A stretch of DNA of 64,000 nt from Yunchengibacter salinarum (lineage in GTDB: Bacteria; Pseudomonadota; Alphaproteobacteria; Sphingomonadales; Kordiimonadaceae): assembly GCF_037658235.1 (NCBI RefSeq), contig NZ_JBBJLN010000004.1, positions 124,001-188,000 on the forward strand. Direction: 5' to 3'. Under the pieces are notes generated by a model, which was not told the DNA's origin, did no database searches, and saw only the letters and a program-made list of their open reading frames with translations. Within the stretch, counting starts at the first letter, position 1, and the number at the start of each line of letters is the position of its first letter. This document shows, one piece after another, positions 53,877-62,894 of this stretch. The translations under genes were made by a program, and so were the position numbers.

Positions 53877-53891
53877 GATCTCTCTCCTTTA

Positions 53892-53936
53892 CCGGTTGTG
53901 CCTCCATGACCCCTGGGCTCCCGTTGGAGCCACCGG
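53892..53936 (-). promoter_or_regulatory. Stem-loop in the rpsB mRNA leader (candidate S2 autoregulation site)
   Basis: Outer stem CCGGT (53936-53932) with ACCGG (53896-53892), enclosing a hairpin GGCTCC-AACG-GGAGCC (53931-53916). The structure sits a few bases before the Shine-Dalgarno of rpsB in a leader of about 108 nt. rpsB mRNA leaders are autoregulated in other bacteria; whether this fold is the equivalent is inference. Confidence 0.4.
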
Positions 53937-53991
53937 ATGGCCACCCTTGCAGCAGGGCAGCCGGTGCGGGTCATGTGCGAAGTCGGGCGCG

Positions 53992-54020
53992 TGTATACGT
54001 CCGCACCCGGCCAATATCAA
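53992..54020 (-). promoter_or_regulatory. rpsB-tsf promoter
   Basis: Minus-strand TTGATA (54020-54015), 17 bp, TATACA (53997-53992): the best sigma-70 match in the window. It overlaps the last codon of the Nudix gene. Predicted transcription start about 53985. Confidence 0.65.
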
Positions 54021-54847
54021 GTGCTTTCTGTCACCCCGTCCGGGCCCGTTCCTCCGGGGCTTGATCCGATTCCCTTTGCAGGCGTGCCAGAGCCAGCCCC
54101 CGGAAAAGGCAATGCGGTGATGCCATGCTCGTTACCCGGTGGCAGAAACAGCACCCGACGCCCGTTGCTGGACCCCGCCACGGGCTTGATCGGCATGGGC
54201 GGATGCCGCCGGGCGTGGCGGAGAGCCGCGCCCACGCTGCCAAAACGCGCCAGCCGCGTCAGGGTGAGCCGGGTCGGCGGCATCAGATCGCCGACCATAC
54301 CGGCCAGCAGACGCTGCGGTGACAGCCAGACGGCAGCGGTGGTCTCCCCCGCGTCGTGCCGGGCGCGCTCCCCCGGTTTCAGTGCGGCCAGATAAAAACG
54401 GGTGTCAAAACGGCGCGGCAGATCATCGGGCGTGATCCAGTGGGCAAAAAGGACCAGCGAGTCGCTGTCCAGCCGCCCCCCATGGCACCGCAGAAAGCGG
54501 TCGAGCGGCGCACTGGCATGGCGGGCGGCGGGCCAACGCCCATCCGCATGAACCAGCCCGGTTTCCTCATAAAGTTCCCTGAGCGCGGCGATCCGCCAGG
54601 GCAGATCGCGCCCGCGGTCCCCTTTCGACACCAGAGACCGCCAGCGCGCCACATTGCTATCGGTCCTGTCCAGCTTGCCACCGGGGAAAACCAGCGCCCC
54701 CGGCGCGAATGCCATGCGCTCCGAGCGGCGCACCATCAACACCTCCGGGCCGCGCGCGGCGGGGCGCAGCAATAACAGGGTGGCGGCAGGCTCGGCGGAC
54801 GCGGCGGAGACGGGCGGGGAAGCCCTGCCTGAAAAGCGACGGGTCAT
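54017..54847 (-). CDS. Nudix hydrolase family protein
   Basis: 276 aa. Strand pattern AATLLLLRPAARGPEVLMVRRSERM, then FAPGALVFPGGKLD and, after an insert of about 25 residues, AALRELYEETGLV, the catalytic helix of a Nudix box (REL-x-EETG). The long gap between the PGG and the RELYEETG, with the C-terminal helical domain, resembles the NUDT19/RP2p-type group, which hydrolyses CoA-like or nucleoside-diphosphate substrates; the actual substrate cannot be told. Its ATG overlaps the dnaE stop (ATGA), so the two are translationally coupled. C-terminal 50 residues are low complexity. Confidence 0.85.
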   Translation of the reverse strand: MTRRFSGRASPPVSAASAEPAATLLLLRPAARGPEVLMVRRSERMAFAPGALVFPGGKLDRTDSNVARWRSLVSKGDRGRDLPWRIAALRELYEETGLVHADGRWPAARHASAPLDRFLRCHGGRLDSDSLVLFAHWITPDDLPRRFDTRFYLAALKPGERARHDAGETTAAVWLSPQRLLAGMVGDLMPPTRLTLTRLARFGSVGAALRHARRHPPMPIKPVAGSSNGRRVLFLPPGNEHGITALPFPGAGSGTPAKGIGSSPGGTGPDGVTEST

Positions 54848-57800
54848 ACTTCCTCCACCGCCATGACGCCGATTTCGGCGGCGATGGCCTGTCGCAGTTC
54901 GGGCGTGACGCGAAAATGGCCGTCCAGCTCGAATTCCGCCAGCTTCTGGCCGCCCTGAAGCGCCAGTCGCACCATGACCCTGCCCCGGCCACCGCCGCGA
55001 CGGTCCAGCGCGGCGCGGATACCCTCGAACGCCTTGGGGTCGGTCACGTCCACCAGCAGCTTCTTGGCCGAATTGCTGGCCACGGTCTCAAGGCTGTCCA
55101 GCGCGCGAGCCGACAGGCCCACATCCTCCCCGTCCCGCTGGCGCAACTGCACATTGGCCACTACGGGGGCGCCCTCGTCCACCAGGGCCCGCGCCGCGTC
55201 CAGCATGTCGGAAAACACCATCACCTCGAAGCTGTCCGTATGATCGGACAAGGCCAGAATGCCGAAGCGCTTGCCGGTCTTCTTGGACTGCCCCTCCCGC
55301 CAGGCGATGATCGCCCCGGCCATGCGCACGGTCTGCCCGATCAGGCTGGAATCCCGCTTTACGGTGCGGGCGGGCAAAATGCGCTCCCGCTTGAGAATGG
55401 TCTCGTAACTGTCCAGGGGGTGGGCCGAGATATAAAAGCCCACGGCCTTGCGCTCATTTTCCAGCAGATCGCTATCGGTCCAGCTTTTGACCATGGGCAG
55501 TGCCGGGCGATCCGCCTGCGCGCCCATTTCCCCGCCGAACAGGCTCACCTGATTGCTTTCCCGCTCTTCCGCCTTGCGCTGGGCGGTTTTCAGGATCAGG
55601 TCGGCACTGGCATAAGCCTGCGCCCGATCCCCCACCAGTTGATCAAACGCCCCGGCGGCGGCCAGTTGCTCTAGCTGACGCTTGTTCATCAGGCGCGGAT
55701 CGATGCGCTCGGCAAAGTCGAACAGGTCCGTAAAGGGGCCGTTTTCCTCCCGCTCCGCCACCACGGCGTCCATGGCCTTTTCGCCCACGCCCTTGATGGC
55801 GGACAGGGCATAGCGCACCCCCTGATCATGCCGGGGATCATCGGGTTCGCAATAAGGCTCGTCCACCGTTTCCACCGTGAAGGCTGAAGCCGACCGGTTG
55901 ATATCCGGCAGCAGAAGCGGAATTTCAGATCGCACCAATTCCTGTTTGAATTCACCTAGTTTGTCGGTGTTATTCAAGTCAAGACTCATGATGGCGGCCA
56001 TGAATTCGACCGGGTAATTCGCCTTCAGATAGGCGGTGTGATAGGCCACCAGCGCATAGGCGGCGGCGTGGCTCTTGTTGAAACCATACAGGGCGAATTT
56101 CGCCACCAGATCAAAGACCTGGTTGGCTTCCTTTGCAGCGATTCCCCGCTCTTCGGCGCCCCGGCAGAAGCGATCGCGCTGCTTGTCCATCTCCTCGGCG
56201 ATCTTCTTGCCCATGGCCCGGCGCAACAGGTCGGCTTCCCCCAGGCTGTATCCCGACATGACCTGGGCAATCTCCATCACCTGTTCCTGATAGATGATGA
56301 CGCCATTGGTCTCCGACAGGATGCCCTCAAGCAGGGGGTGGGGATATTCGATCTCCTCCCGTCCGTGCTTGCGGTTCACATAGGTGGGGATATTGTCCAT
56401 GGGGCCAGGCCGATAGAGCGCCACAATGGCGATGATGTCCTCGAAGGTGTCCGGTTTCAGTCCCTTAAGCGTGGAGCGCATCCCCGCGCTCTCAAGCTGG
56501 AAAACGCCCGCCGTGTCGCCCCGCTGCAAAAGATCGAAAGCCGCCGGATTATCCAGCGGTACATGGTCCAGGTCCACCTCGATGCCGCGCTGCCTGATAT
56601 AGCCCACGGCACGGTCCAGCACCGTCAGAGTCTTGAGGCCGAGAAAATCGAATTTCACCAGTCCCGCCTGCTCCACCCATTTCATGTTGAACTGGGTCAC
56701 CGGCATGTCGGATTTCGGGTCCTGATACAGCGGCACCAACTGATCCAGTGGCCGATCCCCGATCACCACTCCCGCCGCATGGGTGGAGGCGTGCGCATAC
56801 AACCCCTCCAGCTTGAGCGCGCGATCCATCACCGCCGCGGTCAATTCGTCGCTGTCCATTTCCTGGCGCAGGCGCGGTTCATAATCGATCGCCTGCTCCA
56901 GCGTCATGGCATTGCCGGGATCGTTGGGAATGAGCTTCGAGAGCCTGTCCGTGACCGGATAGGGCTGCTGCATCACCCGGCCACATCCCTTGACCACCGC
57001 GCGCGCCTGCAATTTTCCGAACGTGATGATCTGCGCCACATGATCATGGCCGTACTTGTCCTGCACATAGCGGATCACCCGGTCGCGCTTGTCCTGGCAG
57101 AAATCGATGTCGAAATCAGGCATATTGACCCGCTCGGGGTTCAGGAACCGCTCGAACAGCAGGGAGAAGCGCAGCGGGTCCAGGTCCGTGATCTTCAAGG
57201 CATAGGCCACCAACGACCCCGCACCGGAGCCCCGGCCCGGCCCCACCGGGATATCATGGTCCTTCGCCCACTGAATGAAGTCCGCCACGATCAGGAAATA
57301 GCCCGGAAAGCCCATCTGGTTAATGATTTTCAGTTCATGTTCCAGACGGTCATGATAGGGCTTTTCCCAGTCCTCGCCGCGAGTCAGCCCCTCTTCCCCG
57401 GCCTTGAAATCCAGCCTTTCGGCCAGACCTTTCAGCGTCCATTCCCGGAGCATATCCGCTTCCGACATGTCCATGCCGCGGGTGTAATTTGGCAATAGCG
57501 GGTCAATCACCTTAACGCGATAATGGCACCTTTTTGCGATATTCACTGTATTTTCAATGGCTTCCGGGATGTCTTTGAACAACTCCACCATTTCTTCCGC
57601 TGTCTTGAAGCGAAATTCGGGATTCAGACGGCGACGGTCCTCGGCGCTGACATAGGTGCTGTCGGCCATGCACAGCAGGGTGTCATGGGCCTCATACATA
57701 TCGCGGGAAACGAAAAAGGGCTGATTGGTCGCCACCACCGGAATACCCCGATCAAAGGCGATATCCAGCATGGCTTCCTCGGTGCGATCCTCCGCCTCCA

Positions 57801-58347
57801 GCCCGTGACGGCTGATTTCCATATAGAAGCGATCGGGGAACAGGGCCTGAAGCCGGGCCGCACAGGATTCAGCGCCCGCCCCGTCACCTTCCAGCAGCAA
57901 CCGCCCCACCGGCCCGGAAGCGCCGCCCGACAGGCAGATAATTCCCTCGGTCAGGCCGTCAAACGCCTCCAGCGGCAGGCGAACGCCCTGGGTGGGGTCG
58001 CTTTCCAGATGGCCCTTGGAGACCAGCTTCATCAGATTGCCATAGCCGGTCTCGCTCTGTGCCAGCAGCACGAGTTGATCCGGCGCCGGGCCGCTGCGGG
58101 CGCGCGGGTCCACCGTCAGAAAGGGGTTCTGCACATGAAGGGTCACGCCCACTATGGGCTGCACGCCGGATTCAGCCGCCTTGCTGGAAAATTCCAGCGC
58201 GGCAAACATGTTGTCCGTATCCGTCATGGCCACGGCGGGCATTTTCAGGCCCACGCACTGCTTGACCAGATCGGCCACATGAATGGCCCCCTCGGACAGG
58301 GAATAGGCGGTATGAACCCGCAAATGAATGAAGGTGGCGGCGGTCAT
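54844..58347 (-). CDS. dnaE: DNA polymerase III alpha subunit
   Basis: Catalytic subunit of the replicative polymerase, 1167 aa. N-terminal PHP domain (FIHLRVHTAYSLSEGAIHV), polymerase core with catalytic aspartates in MPDFDIDFCQDKRDRVI and KFDFLGLKTLTVLD, GRGSGAGSLVAYALKITDLDPL, the fingers (HAAGVVIGDRPLDQLVP), helix-hairpin-helix and OB-fold domain (QTVRMAGAIIAWREGQSKKTGKRFG). A clamp-binding motif QVSLFGG is near residue 945. Its stop overlaps the Nudix gene. A candidate promoter lies upstream. Confidence 0.97.
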   Translation of the reverse strand: MTAATFIHLRVHTAYSLSEGAIHVADLVKQCVGLKMPAVAMTDTDNMFAALEFSSKAAESGVQPIVGVTLHVQNPFLTVDPRARSGPAPDQLVLLAQSETGYGNLMKLVSKGHLESDPTQGVRLPLEAFDGLTEGIICLSGGASGPVGRLLLEGDGAGAESCAARLQALFPDRFYMEISRHGLEAEDRTEEAMLDIAFDRGIPVVATNQPFFVSRDMYEAHDTLLCMADSTYVSAEDRRRLNPEFRFKTAEEMVELFKDIPEAIENTVNIAKRCHYRVKVIDPLLPNYTRGMDMSEADMLREWTLKGLAERLDFKAGEEGLTRGEDWEKPYHDRLEHELKIINQMGFPGYFLIVADFIQWAKDHDIPVGPGRGSGAGSLVAYALKITDLDPLRFSLLFERFLNPERVNMPDFDIDFCQDKRDRVIRYVQDKYGHDHVAQIITFGKLQARAVVKGCGRVMQQPYPVTDRLSKLIPNDPGNAMTLEQAIDYEPRLRQEMDSDELTAAVMDRALKLEGLYAHASTHAAGVVIGDRPLDQLVPLYQDPKSDMPVTQFNMKWVEQAGLVKFDFLGLKTLTVLDRAVGYIRQRGIEVDLDHVPLDNPAAFDLLQRGDTAGVFQLESAGMRSTLKGLKPDTFEDIIAIVALYRPGPMDNIPTYVNRKHGREEIEYPHPLLEGILSETNGVIIYQEQVMEIAQVMSGYSLGEADLLRRAMGKKIAEEMDKQRDRFCRGAEERGIAAKEANQVFDLVAKFALYGFNKSHAAAYALVAYHTAYLKANYPVEFMAAIMSLDLNNTDKLGEFKQELVRSEIPLLLPDINRSASAFTVETVDEPYCEPDDPRHDQGVRYALSAIKGVGEKAMDAVVAEREENGPFTDLFDFAERIDPRLMNKRQLEQLAAAGAFDQLVGDRAQAYASADLILKTAQRKAEERESNQVSLFGGEMGAQADRPALPMVKSWTDSDLLENERKAVGFYISAHPLDSYETILKRERILPARTVKRDSSLIGQTVRMAGAIIAWREGQSKKTGKRFGILALSDHTDSFEVMVFSDMLDAARALVDEGAPVVANVQLRQRDGEDVGLSARALDSLETVASNSAKKLLVDVTDPKAFEGIRAALDRRGGGRGRVMVRLALQGGQKLAEFELDGHFRVTPELRQAIAAEIGVMAVEEV

Positions 58348-58398
58348 AAGGCCCCTTTCAGCGGTGATGAGGCACAGCCGGATCGGGCGCCCCCATAC

Positions 58399-58427
58399 AG
58401 GCTAGGCAAGCGGACCCGCATGGGCAA
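58399..58427 (-). promoter_or_regulatory. Candidate dnaE promoter
   Basis: Minus-strand TTGCCC (58427-58422), 17 bp, TAGCCT (58404-58399), about 50 bp before dnaE in the 105 bp lolD-dnaE gap. Moderate match, no data. Confidence 0.35.
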
Positions 58428-58452
58428 GGCACACGGTCCAAAGCGCGGCGGA

Positions 58453-59130
58453 TCAGGCGGCGACCAGCCCCCCGGCGGTGAGTGTCAGCCGGCGATCCAT
58501 CCGACTCGCCAACCGGGGATCATGGGTGGCCACCATGGCGGACACGCCCTCTTCCCGCACCAGCGCCAGCAGCAGATCAAAGACCCGCTCCGACGTTTGC
58601 TCATCCAGGTTGCCGGTGGGCTCATCCGCCAGCAGCAAGGCGGGGCGGCCCACAATGGCGCGGGCAATGGCCACCCGCTGCTGCTCCCCCCCGGACAGCT
58701 CCGCCGGCACATGGCCCAGCCGCTCCCCCAGTCCGATGCGTTCCAGCATGGCGGTGGCGCGTTGCAGGGCATCCCGGCGGGACACGCCCTTTATGCGCAG
58801 CGGCAGGGTCACGTTTTCCAGTGCCGTGAAATCGGGCAACAGATGATGGAACTGATAGACAAAGCCGAGCTTGTCCCGGCGCACGGCAGTGCGGCGCATA
58901 TCGCTGGCGGCGGTCACATCCTCACCCGCGATGCTGATGGTCCCGGCGCTGGGCTGATCAAGAAGCCCGGCGATCTGCAAAAGGGTGGACTTGCCCGCCC
59001 CGGATGCCCCCAGCAGCCCCACCAGCTCGCCCGGCTGAACCGCCAGCGAGATATCCTGCAATATGGTCAGGGTTTTCGGCCCCTGAACGAAGCGGCGGGC
59101 AATGCCTTCAAGCGCAAGCACAGCCATCAT
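58453..59130 (-). CDS. lolD: Lipoprotein-releasing ABC transporter ATP-binding protein LolD
   Basis: ATPase that drives release of outer-membrane lipoproteins to LolA. 225 aa: Walker A GLLGASGAGKST, Q-loop FVYQFHHLLPDFTALENV with the LolD/MacB-like LLPDFTALENV, ABC signature LSGGEQQRVAIARAI and Walker B LLADEPTGNLD. The start ATG ATG overlaps the lolC stop (ATGA). Indicates that an outer membrane with lipoproteins is present. Confidence 0.95.
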   Translation of the reverse strand: MMAVLALEGIARRFVQGPKTLTILQDISLAVQPGELVGLLGASGAGKSTLLQIAGLLDQPSAGTISIAGEDVTAASDMRRTAVRRDKLGFVYQFHHLLPDFTALENVTLPLRIKGVSRRDALQRATAMLERIGLGERLGHVPAELSGGEQQRVAIARAIVGRPALLLADEPTGNLDEQTSERVFDLLLALVREEGVSAMVATHDPRLASRMDRRLTLTAGGLVAA

Positions 59131-60377
59131 TCATACCTCAACACGCTAACGGGATCGAGCGAAGCGGCGCGGCGCGCGGGGATGAGCGTGGCAATGAAGG
59201 ACAGGAATGCAGCCACCACCACGGTGAGCAGCACTTCCGTCCAGTTCACTTCCGCCCGCATATTGGTGATAAAGCGCACGCTGGGGTCCCACAGGTTCAG
59301 GCCCAGCATACCCTCGATACCCGCCTTGATGGTCTGAAGATTGGCGATGAAGGCCCATGAAAGCAACCCGCCCGCGGCAATCCCCATCAACCCCACCGCA
59401 AGCCCGGTGGTGACGAAAATCCGCATGATACCGGCGCGACTGGTACCCATGGTGCGCAGAATGGCAATATCGGCGGCCTTGTCCTTCACCAGCATGAACA
59501 GGCTGGAGGCGATATTGAACACCGCCACCACGATGATCAGCGTCAAGACGATGAACATGGCCACCCGCTCGGTCTGCAAGGCGCCCACCAGTGCCTGATT
59601 GAAACTTTTCCAGCCGCGAACATAGGCGTCCCGGCCAACCACTTCGCTGATGGCGGGGCGCACCGCGTCCACCGCTTCAGGGCTGGTCAGGAAGACTTCC
59701 ATATTCGTGACCGCGCTCCCGGTGCGGAAAAAAGTCTGGGCCTGGGACAGTGGCATACCGATGAAGCTTTCATCGAACTGGTATACCCCCACCTCCACCA
59801 CGGCCCGCACGGGAAACGCCAGATAGCGCAGGGTTGAGCCAAAGGGCGTGTTCACCGGCTTCGGGCTGACAATGGTAACCTCGTCCCCCACCCCGACGCC
59901 CAGATTGGCCGCCAATTCATAGCCGATCACAATACCCCCGTCGGCGACCGCGTCTTCCAGCGCCCCGGCCCGGATATCAGCCAGATTGAGCGCGTCCGGG
60001 TCGGTGAAGCTGTCGTCCGGCAGGCCGCGCACAATGCCACCCCAGGCCTGATCGTCGCGGGTCACCATCACCTGCTGTTCCACAAAAGGCGTCACCCGCA
60101 CCACGCCGTCCACATCCCGGATGCGCCCGGCCAGCGCGTCATAATCGCTGATCTGGCCGCCATATCCCTGCACCAGAACATGGCCATGATAGCCAAGTAT
60201 GCGATCCATCAATTCGCTGCGAAAGCCGTTCATCACCGACATGACCACGATCAGCGCCGCCACCCCCAGCGCTATGGCCAGGATGGACAGAATGGCCGTG
60301 ACGGAGATGAAGCGATCCCGCCGCCGCGCCGATAGATAACGGCGCACAATGGTCCATTCATAGCCGCGCGCGATCAA
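59127..60377 (-). CDS. lolC: Lipoprotein-releasing system permease LolC/LolE
   Basis: Membrane subunit of the Lol exporter, 416 aa. N-terminal EWTIVRRYLSARRRDRFISV, helix 1 (ILSILAIALGVAALIVVMSVM), a large periplasmic domain, then three C-terminal helices with FNIASSLFMLVKDKAADIAILRTMG. Only one LolC/E-type gene is adjacent, so it may act as a homodimer (LolF-like). It starts with TTG at 60377, overlapping the proS stop, with GAAGGGG about ten bases upstream. Confidence 0.93.
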   Translation of the reverse strand: MIARGYEWTIVRRYLSARRRDRFISVTAILSILAIALGVAALIVVMSVMNGFRSELMDRILGYHGHVLVQGYGGQISDYDALAGRIRDVDGVVRVTPFVEQQVMVTRDDQAWGGIVRGLPDDSFTDPDALNLADIRAGALEDAVADGGIVIGYELAANLGVGVGDEVTIVSPKPVNTPFGSTLRYLAFPVRAVVEVGVYQFDESFIGMPLSQAQTFFRTGSAVTNMEVFLTSPEAVDAVRPAISEVVGRDAYVRGWKSFNQALVGALQTERVAMFIVLTLIIVVAVFNIASSLFMLVKDKAADIAILRTMGTSRAGIMRIFVTTGLAVGLMGIAAGGLLSWAFIANLQTIKAGIEGMLGLNLWDPSVRFITNMRAEVNWTEVLLTVVVAAFLSFIATLIPARRAASLDPVSVLRYE

Positions 60378-61759
60378 AACAGGCTTTCCCCTTCCCTGCT
60401 TACAGTCCGGCCACCCCGTGCCTCAAGCGCCAGCGCCTGCTGACGGTCCATCAACAGGGTGCGCGCCTCTTCAAACGGCAGTTCACGCTTTTCCCCACTC
60501 GCCCGGTGCTTGAGCTCCACCACACCGGCGGCCAAGCCGCGCGGGCCCACCACGATCTGCCAGGGCAGGCCGATCAGGTCCATATCCTTGAACTTGCCGC
60601 CGGGGCGCTCGTCCCGGTCATCATGGAGCACGTCCAGCCCCGCTTCCTGCAAATCCCTGTAGAAACCGTCCGCCGCCTCGGTGCACGCGGCGTCCGCGGG
60701 CTTGAGATTGATCAGCCCCACATCGAACGGCGCCACGCTTTCCGGCCAGATGATGCCGTTGTCGTCATGAGAAGCCTCGATGATGCCGCCCACCAGGCGC
60801 GATACGCCAATGCCATAGGAGCCCATCTGAACGGGCACCGTCTCGCCCTCCGGCCCCTGCACGGTGGCGCCCATGGGCTCGGAATATTTGGTGCCGAAAT
60901 TGAAGATATGCCCCACTTCGATGCCGCGCCCCTCCAGCAGGCGATCCGCCGCTACGGGGTGATTGTCGGGATCGTGGATTTCGTCCGTGGCGGCATATAG
61001 CCCGGTCCAGCGCCGGAACAGGTCTTCCAGGGCATCCTTGCCGAAATCCACGGTTTCACCCAGGGGGTCCATTTCGTGGAAAGCCGCATCGAAGAAAACG
61101 GCGCTTTCGCCCTGATCCGCCAGAATCACGAATTCATGGCTCAGGTCGCCGCCAATGGGGCCGGTTTCCGCCTTCATCGGAATCGCCTTCAACCCCATGC
61201 GGGCAAAGGTGCGGATATAGGCCGCGAACATGGTCTGATAGGCGGTGCGGGCGCTGGCCTCGTCCAGATCGAAGCTGTAGGCATCCTTCATCAGGAATTC
61301 ACGCCCCCGCATCACCCCGAAACGGGGGCGGATCTCATCACGGAATTTCCACTGCACATGATAGAGGTTTTTCGGCAAGTCCTTGTAGGACTTGATCTCC
61401 CGCCGGAAAATATCGGTGATCAGTTCTTCATTGGTGGGGCCATAGAGCAGATCCCGGTCATGCCGATCCGTGATCCGCAGCATTTCCTTGCCATAGTCAT
61501 CATAGCGACCGCTTTCACGCCACAGGTCCGCGGACTGAATGGTGGGCATCAGCACTTCGATCGCCCCGGCGCGCACCTGTTCCTGATGAACGATACGTTC
61601 GATCCGGTCCAGCACGCGCTTGCCAAGCGGCAGCCAGGTATAAATCCCCGCGGCGCTTTGACGGATCATGCCGGCACGCAGCATCAGCCGGTGGCTGGCG
61701 ATGGCCGCTTCCGCCGGCGTTTCTTTCATGGTGGGCAGGAAATAACGGCTTAAACGCAT
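60374..61759 (-). CDS. proS: Prolyl-tRNA synthetase (short, lacks editing domain)
   Basis: Class II aminoacyl-tRNA synthetase, 461 aa. Motif 1 and 2 regions: MRLSRYFLPTMKETPAEAAI, HRLMLRAGMIRQSAAGIYTWLPLG, FRDEIRPRFGVMRGREFLMKDAYSF; motif 3 around MGSYGIGVSRLVG. It lacks the roughly 180 aa INS editing domain found in the E. coli enzyme; this short form is normal in alphaproteobacteria. First gene of proS-lolC-lolD, with 4-bp overlaps at each junction. Confidence 0.96.
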   Translation of the reverse strand: MRLSRYFLPTMKETPAEAAIASHRLMLRAGMIRQSAAGIYTWLPLGKRVLDRIERIVHQEQVRAGAIEVLMPTIQSADLWRESGRYDDYGKEMLRITDRHDRDLLYGPTNEELITDIFRREIKSYKDLPKNLYHVQWKFRDEIRPRFGVMRGREFLMKDAYSFDLDEASARTAYQTMFAAYIRTFARMGLKAIPMKAETGPIGGDLSHEFVILADQGESAVFFDAAFHEMDPLGETVDFGKDALEDLFRRWTGLYAATDEIHDPDNHPVAADRLLEGRGIEVGHIFNFGTKYSEPMGATVQGPEGETVPVQMGSYGIGVSRLVGGIIEASHDDNGIIWPESVAPFDVGLINLKPADAACTEAADGFYRDLQEAGLDVLHDDRDERPGGKFKDMDLIGLPWQIVVGPRGLAAGVVELKHRASGEKRELPFEEARTLLMDRQQALALEARGGRTVSREGESLF

Positions 61760-61994
61760 GGCTTTCGAGTCTCCACTGTCCTGTTCGGGCGGCCATCATG
61801 CACCCGCCCCGATCACGGCCCCTTGTGTTACAGAAGCCCGCGCCGCGCGCAACGCTTTTCCCGGCTGCGGCCCAGCCGGGCGGCTCATCGCCTGAAAACA
61901 GCCTCCGCCGCGGCAACCTGTTGCCAACAGGCCACAGCCCTTGCCTTTTTACAAGCCTATGCCGACTGAGGCGGCATTTCGTTCAAGACAAGTC

Positions 61995-62154
61995 GGGGTG
62001 CTTCTTCTAGCGTCTGTCTTGCAGCGACGAGGCCACACACTGGCCCACGCTCAGGGAGGATAAGCGGCACAAGCCGCACCCAGGAATTGGGGCACCCTTT
62101 AAAATCGGGGGGTGGAGAAAGAGCGGGGTGGACGCATCCCGCTCTTTCTTTTTT
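61995..62154 (+). ncRNA. Candidate structured small RNA ending at a terminator
   Basis: A closing stem of about 10 bp (GGGGTGCTTC 61995-62004 with GGGGCACCCT 62089-62098, three G-U pairs) encloses AGCG/CGCT, GGCC-N7-GGCC and GCGGC-ACAA-GCCGC hairpins, followed after 20 nt by a strong plus-strand terminator. No plus-strand gene could use that terminator, which argues for an RNA gene. I compared it by eye with 6S RNA, SRP RNA, RNase P RNA and tmRNA and see no match. The 5' end and promoter are not identified. Confidence 0.3.
62118..62154 (+). terminator. Rho-independent terminator in the gap upstream of proS
   Basis: AAAGAGCGGG (62118-62127) pairs with CCCGCTCTTT (62138-62147), loop 10 nt, followed by CTTTTTT. 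The T-run is only on the plus strand, so it ends a plus-strand transcript although all neighbouring genes are on the minus strand. Confidence 0.65.
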
Positions 62155-62209
62155 ATGGTCCCGGTTTGAAGATTTCCGCCCGCTGCAATCCCTCACAGAC
62201 ACGCGGCCC

Positions 62210-62458
62210 TCAATAGGGGCGCAAATGGATCAGATCGCTGGTGGCCACCAGATAATAGATCAGGGTCAGGCCCGCCGCGATCAGGCTCGCCCACAGCGCC
62301 TTTTTGCCGAGATTCGGATTTTCCGGCGCGCTTGGCGCCGTACCCTGGGTCACGCCCTCTTCCGACTCGTTCTGTGCCCGCACCCCCACCGGCAGGGAGG
62401 CGAAAAACACCATCCACCAGGCGATCACATAGACCAGAATGATTGTGGCAATGTTCAT
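62210..62458 (-). CDS. DUF1467 family membrane protein
   Basis: 82 aa protein with two transmembrane helices (ATIILVYVIAWWMVFFASLPVGV and ALWASLIAAGLTLIYYLVA) and the family block GVRAQNESEEGVTQGTAPSAP-ENPNLGKKAL between them. DUF1467 is an alphaproteobacterial family with no known function, typically found, as here, next to methylmalonyl-CoA epimerase (5 bp upstream) and near proS. Confidence 0.9.
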   Translation of the reverse strand: MNIATIILVYVIAWWMVFFASLPVGVRAQNESEEGVTQGTAPSAPENPNLGKKALWASLIAAGLTLIYYLVATSDLIHLRPY

Positions 62459-62463
62459 GCTGT

Positions 62464-62868
<405 letters not shown>

Positions 62869-62894
62869 CGCTGTCCTCCCCCTTTGTCTGGCTG

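Larger units (their letters stand above)
61760..62209. other. 450 bp gene-free interval upstream of proS
   Basis: No convincing protein-coding gene on either strand. It contains a palindrome CCTGTT-GCC-AACAGG (61917-61931), a stem CCGACT/AGTCGG (61962-61967 and 61991-61996), a structured GC-rich segment (61995-62098) and a plus-strand terminator (62118-62154). proS transcription (minus strand) must start somewhere here, but I could not pick its promoter. Confidence 0.7.

Noticed and set aside
57523..59337. 604-codon plus-strand frame over dnaE, lolD and lolC
   Set aside because: Runs antisense through three certain genes and an intergenic gap; no family features.
61995..62154. 6S RNA, SRP RNA, RNase P RNA or tmRNA identity for the structured segment
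   Set aside because: I found none of their conserved sequence elements; it is left as an unassigned candidate.
61957..62202. 81-codon minus-strand frame in the proS upstream gap
   Set aside because: No ribosome site, no homology-like sequence, and it overlaps the structured segment and terminator.
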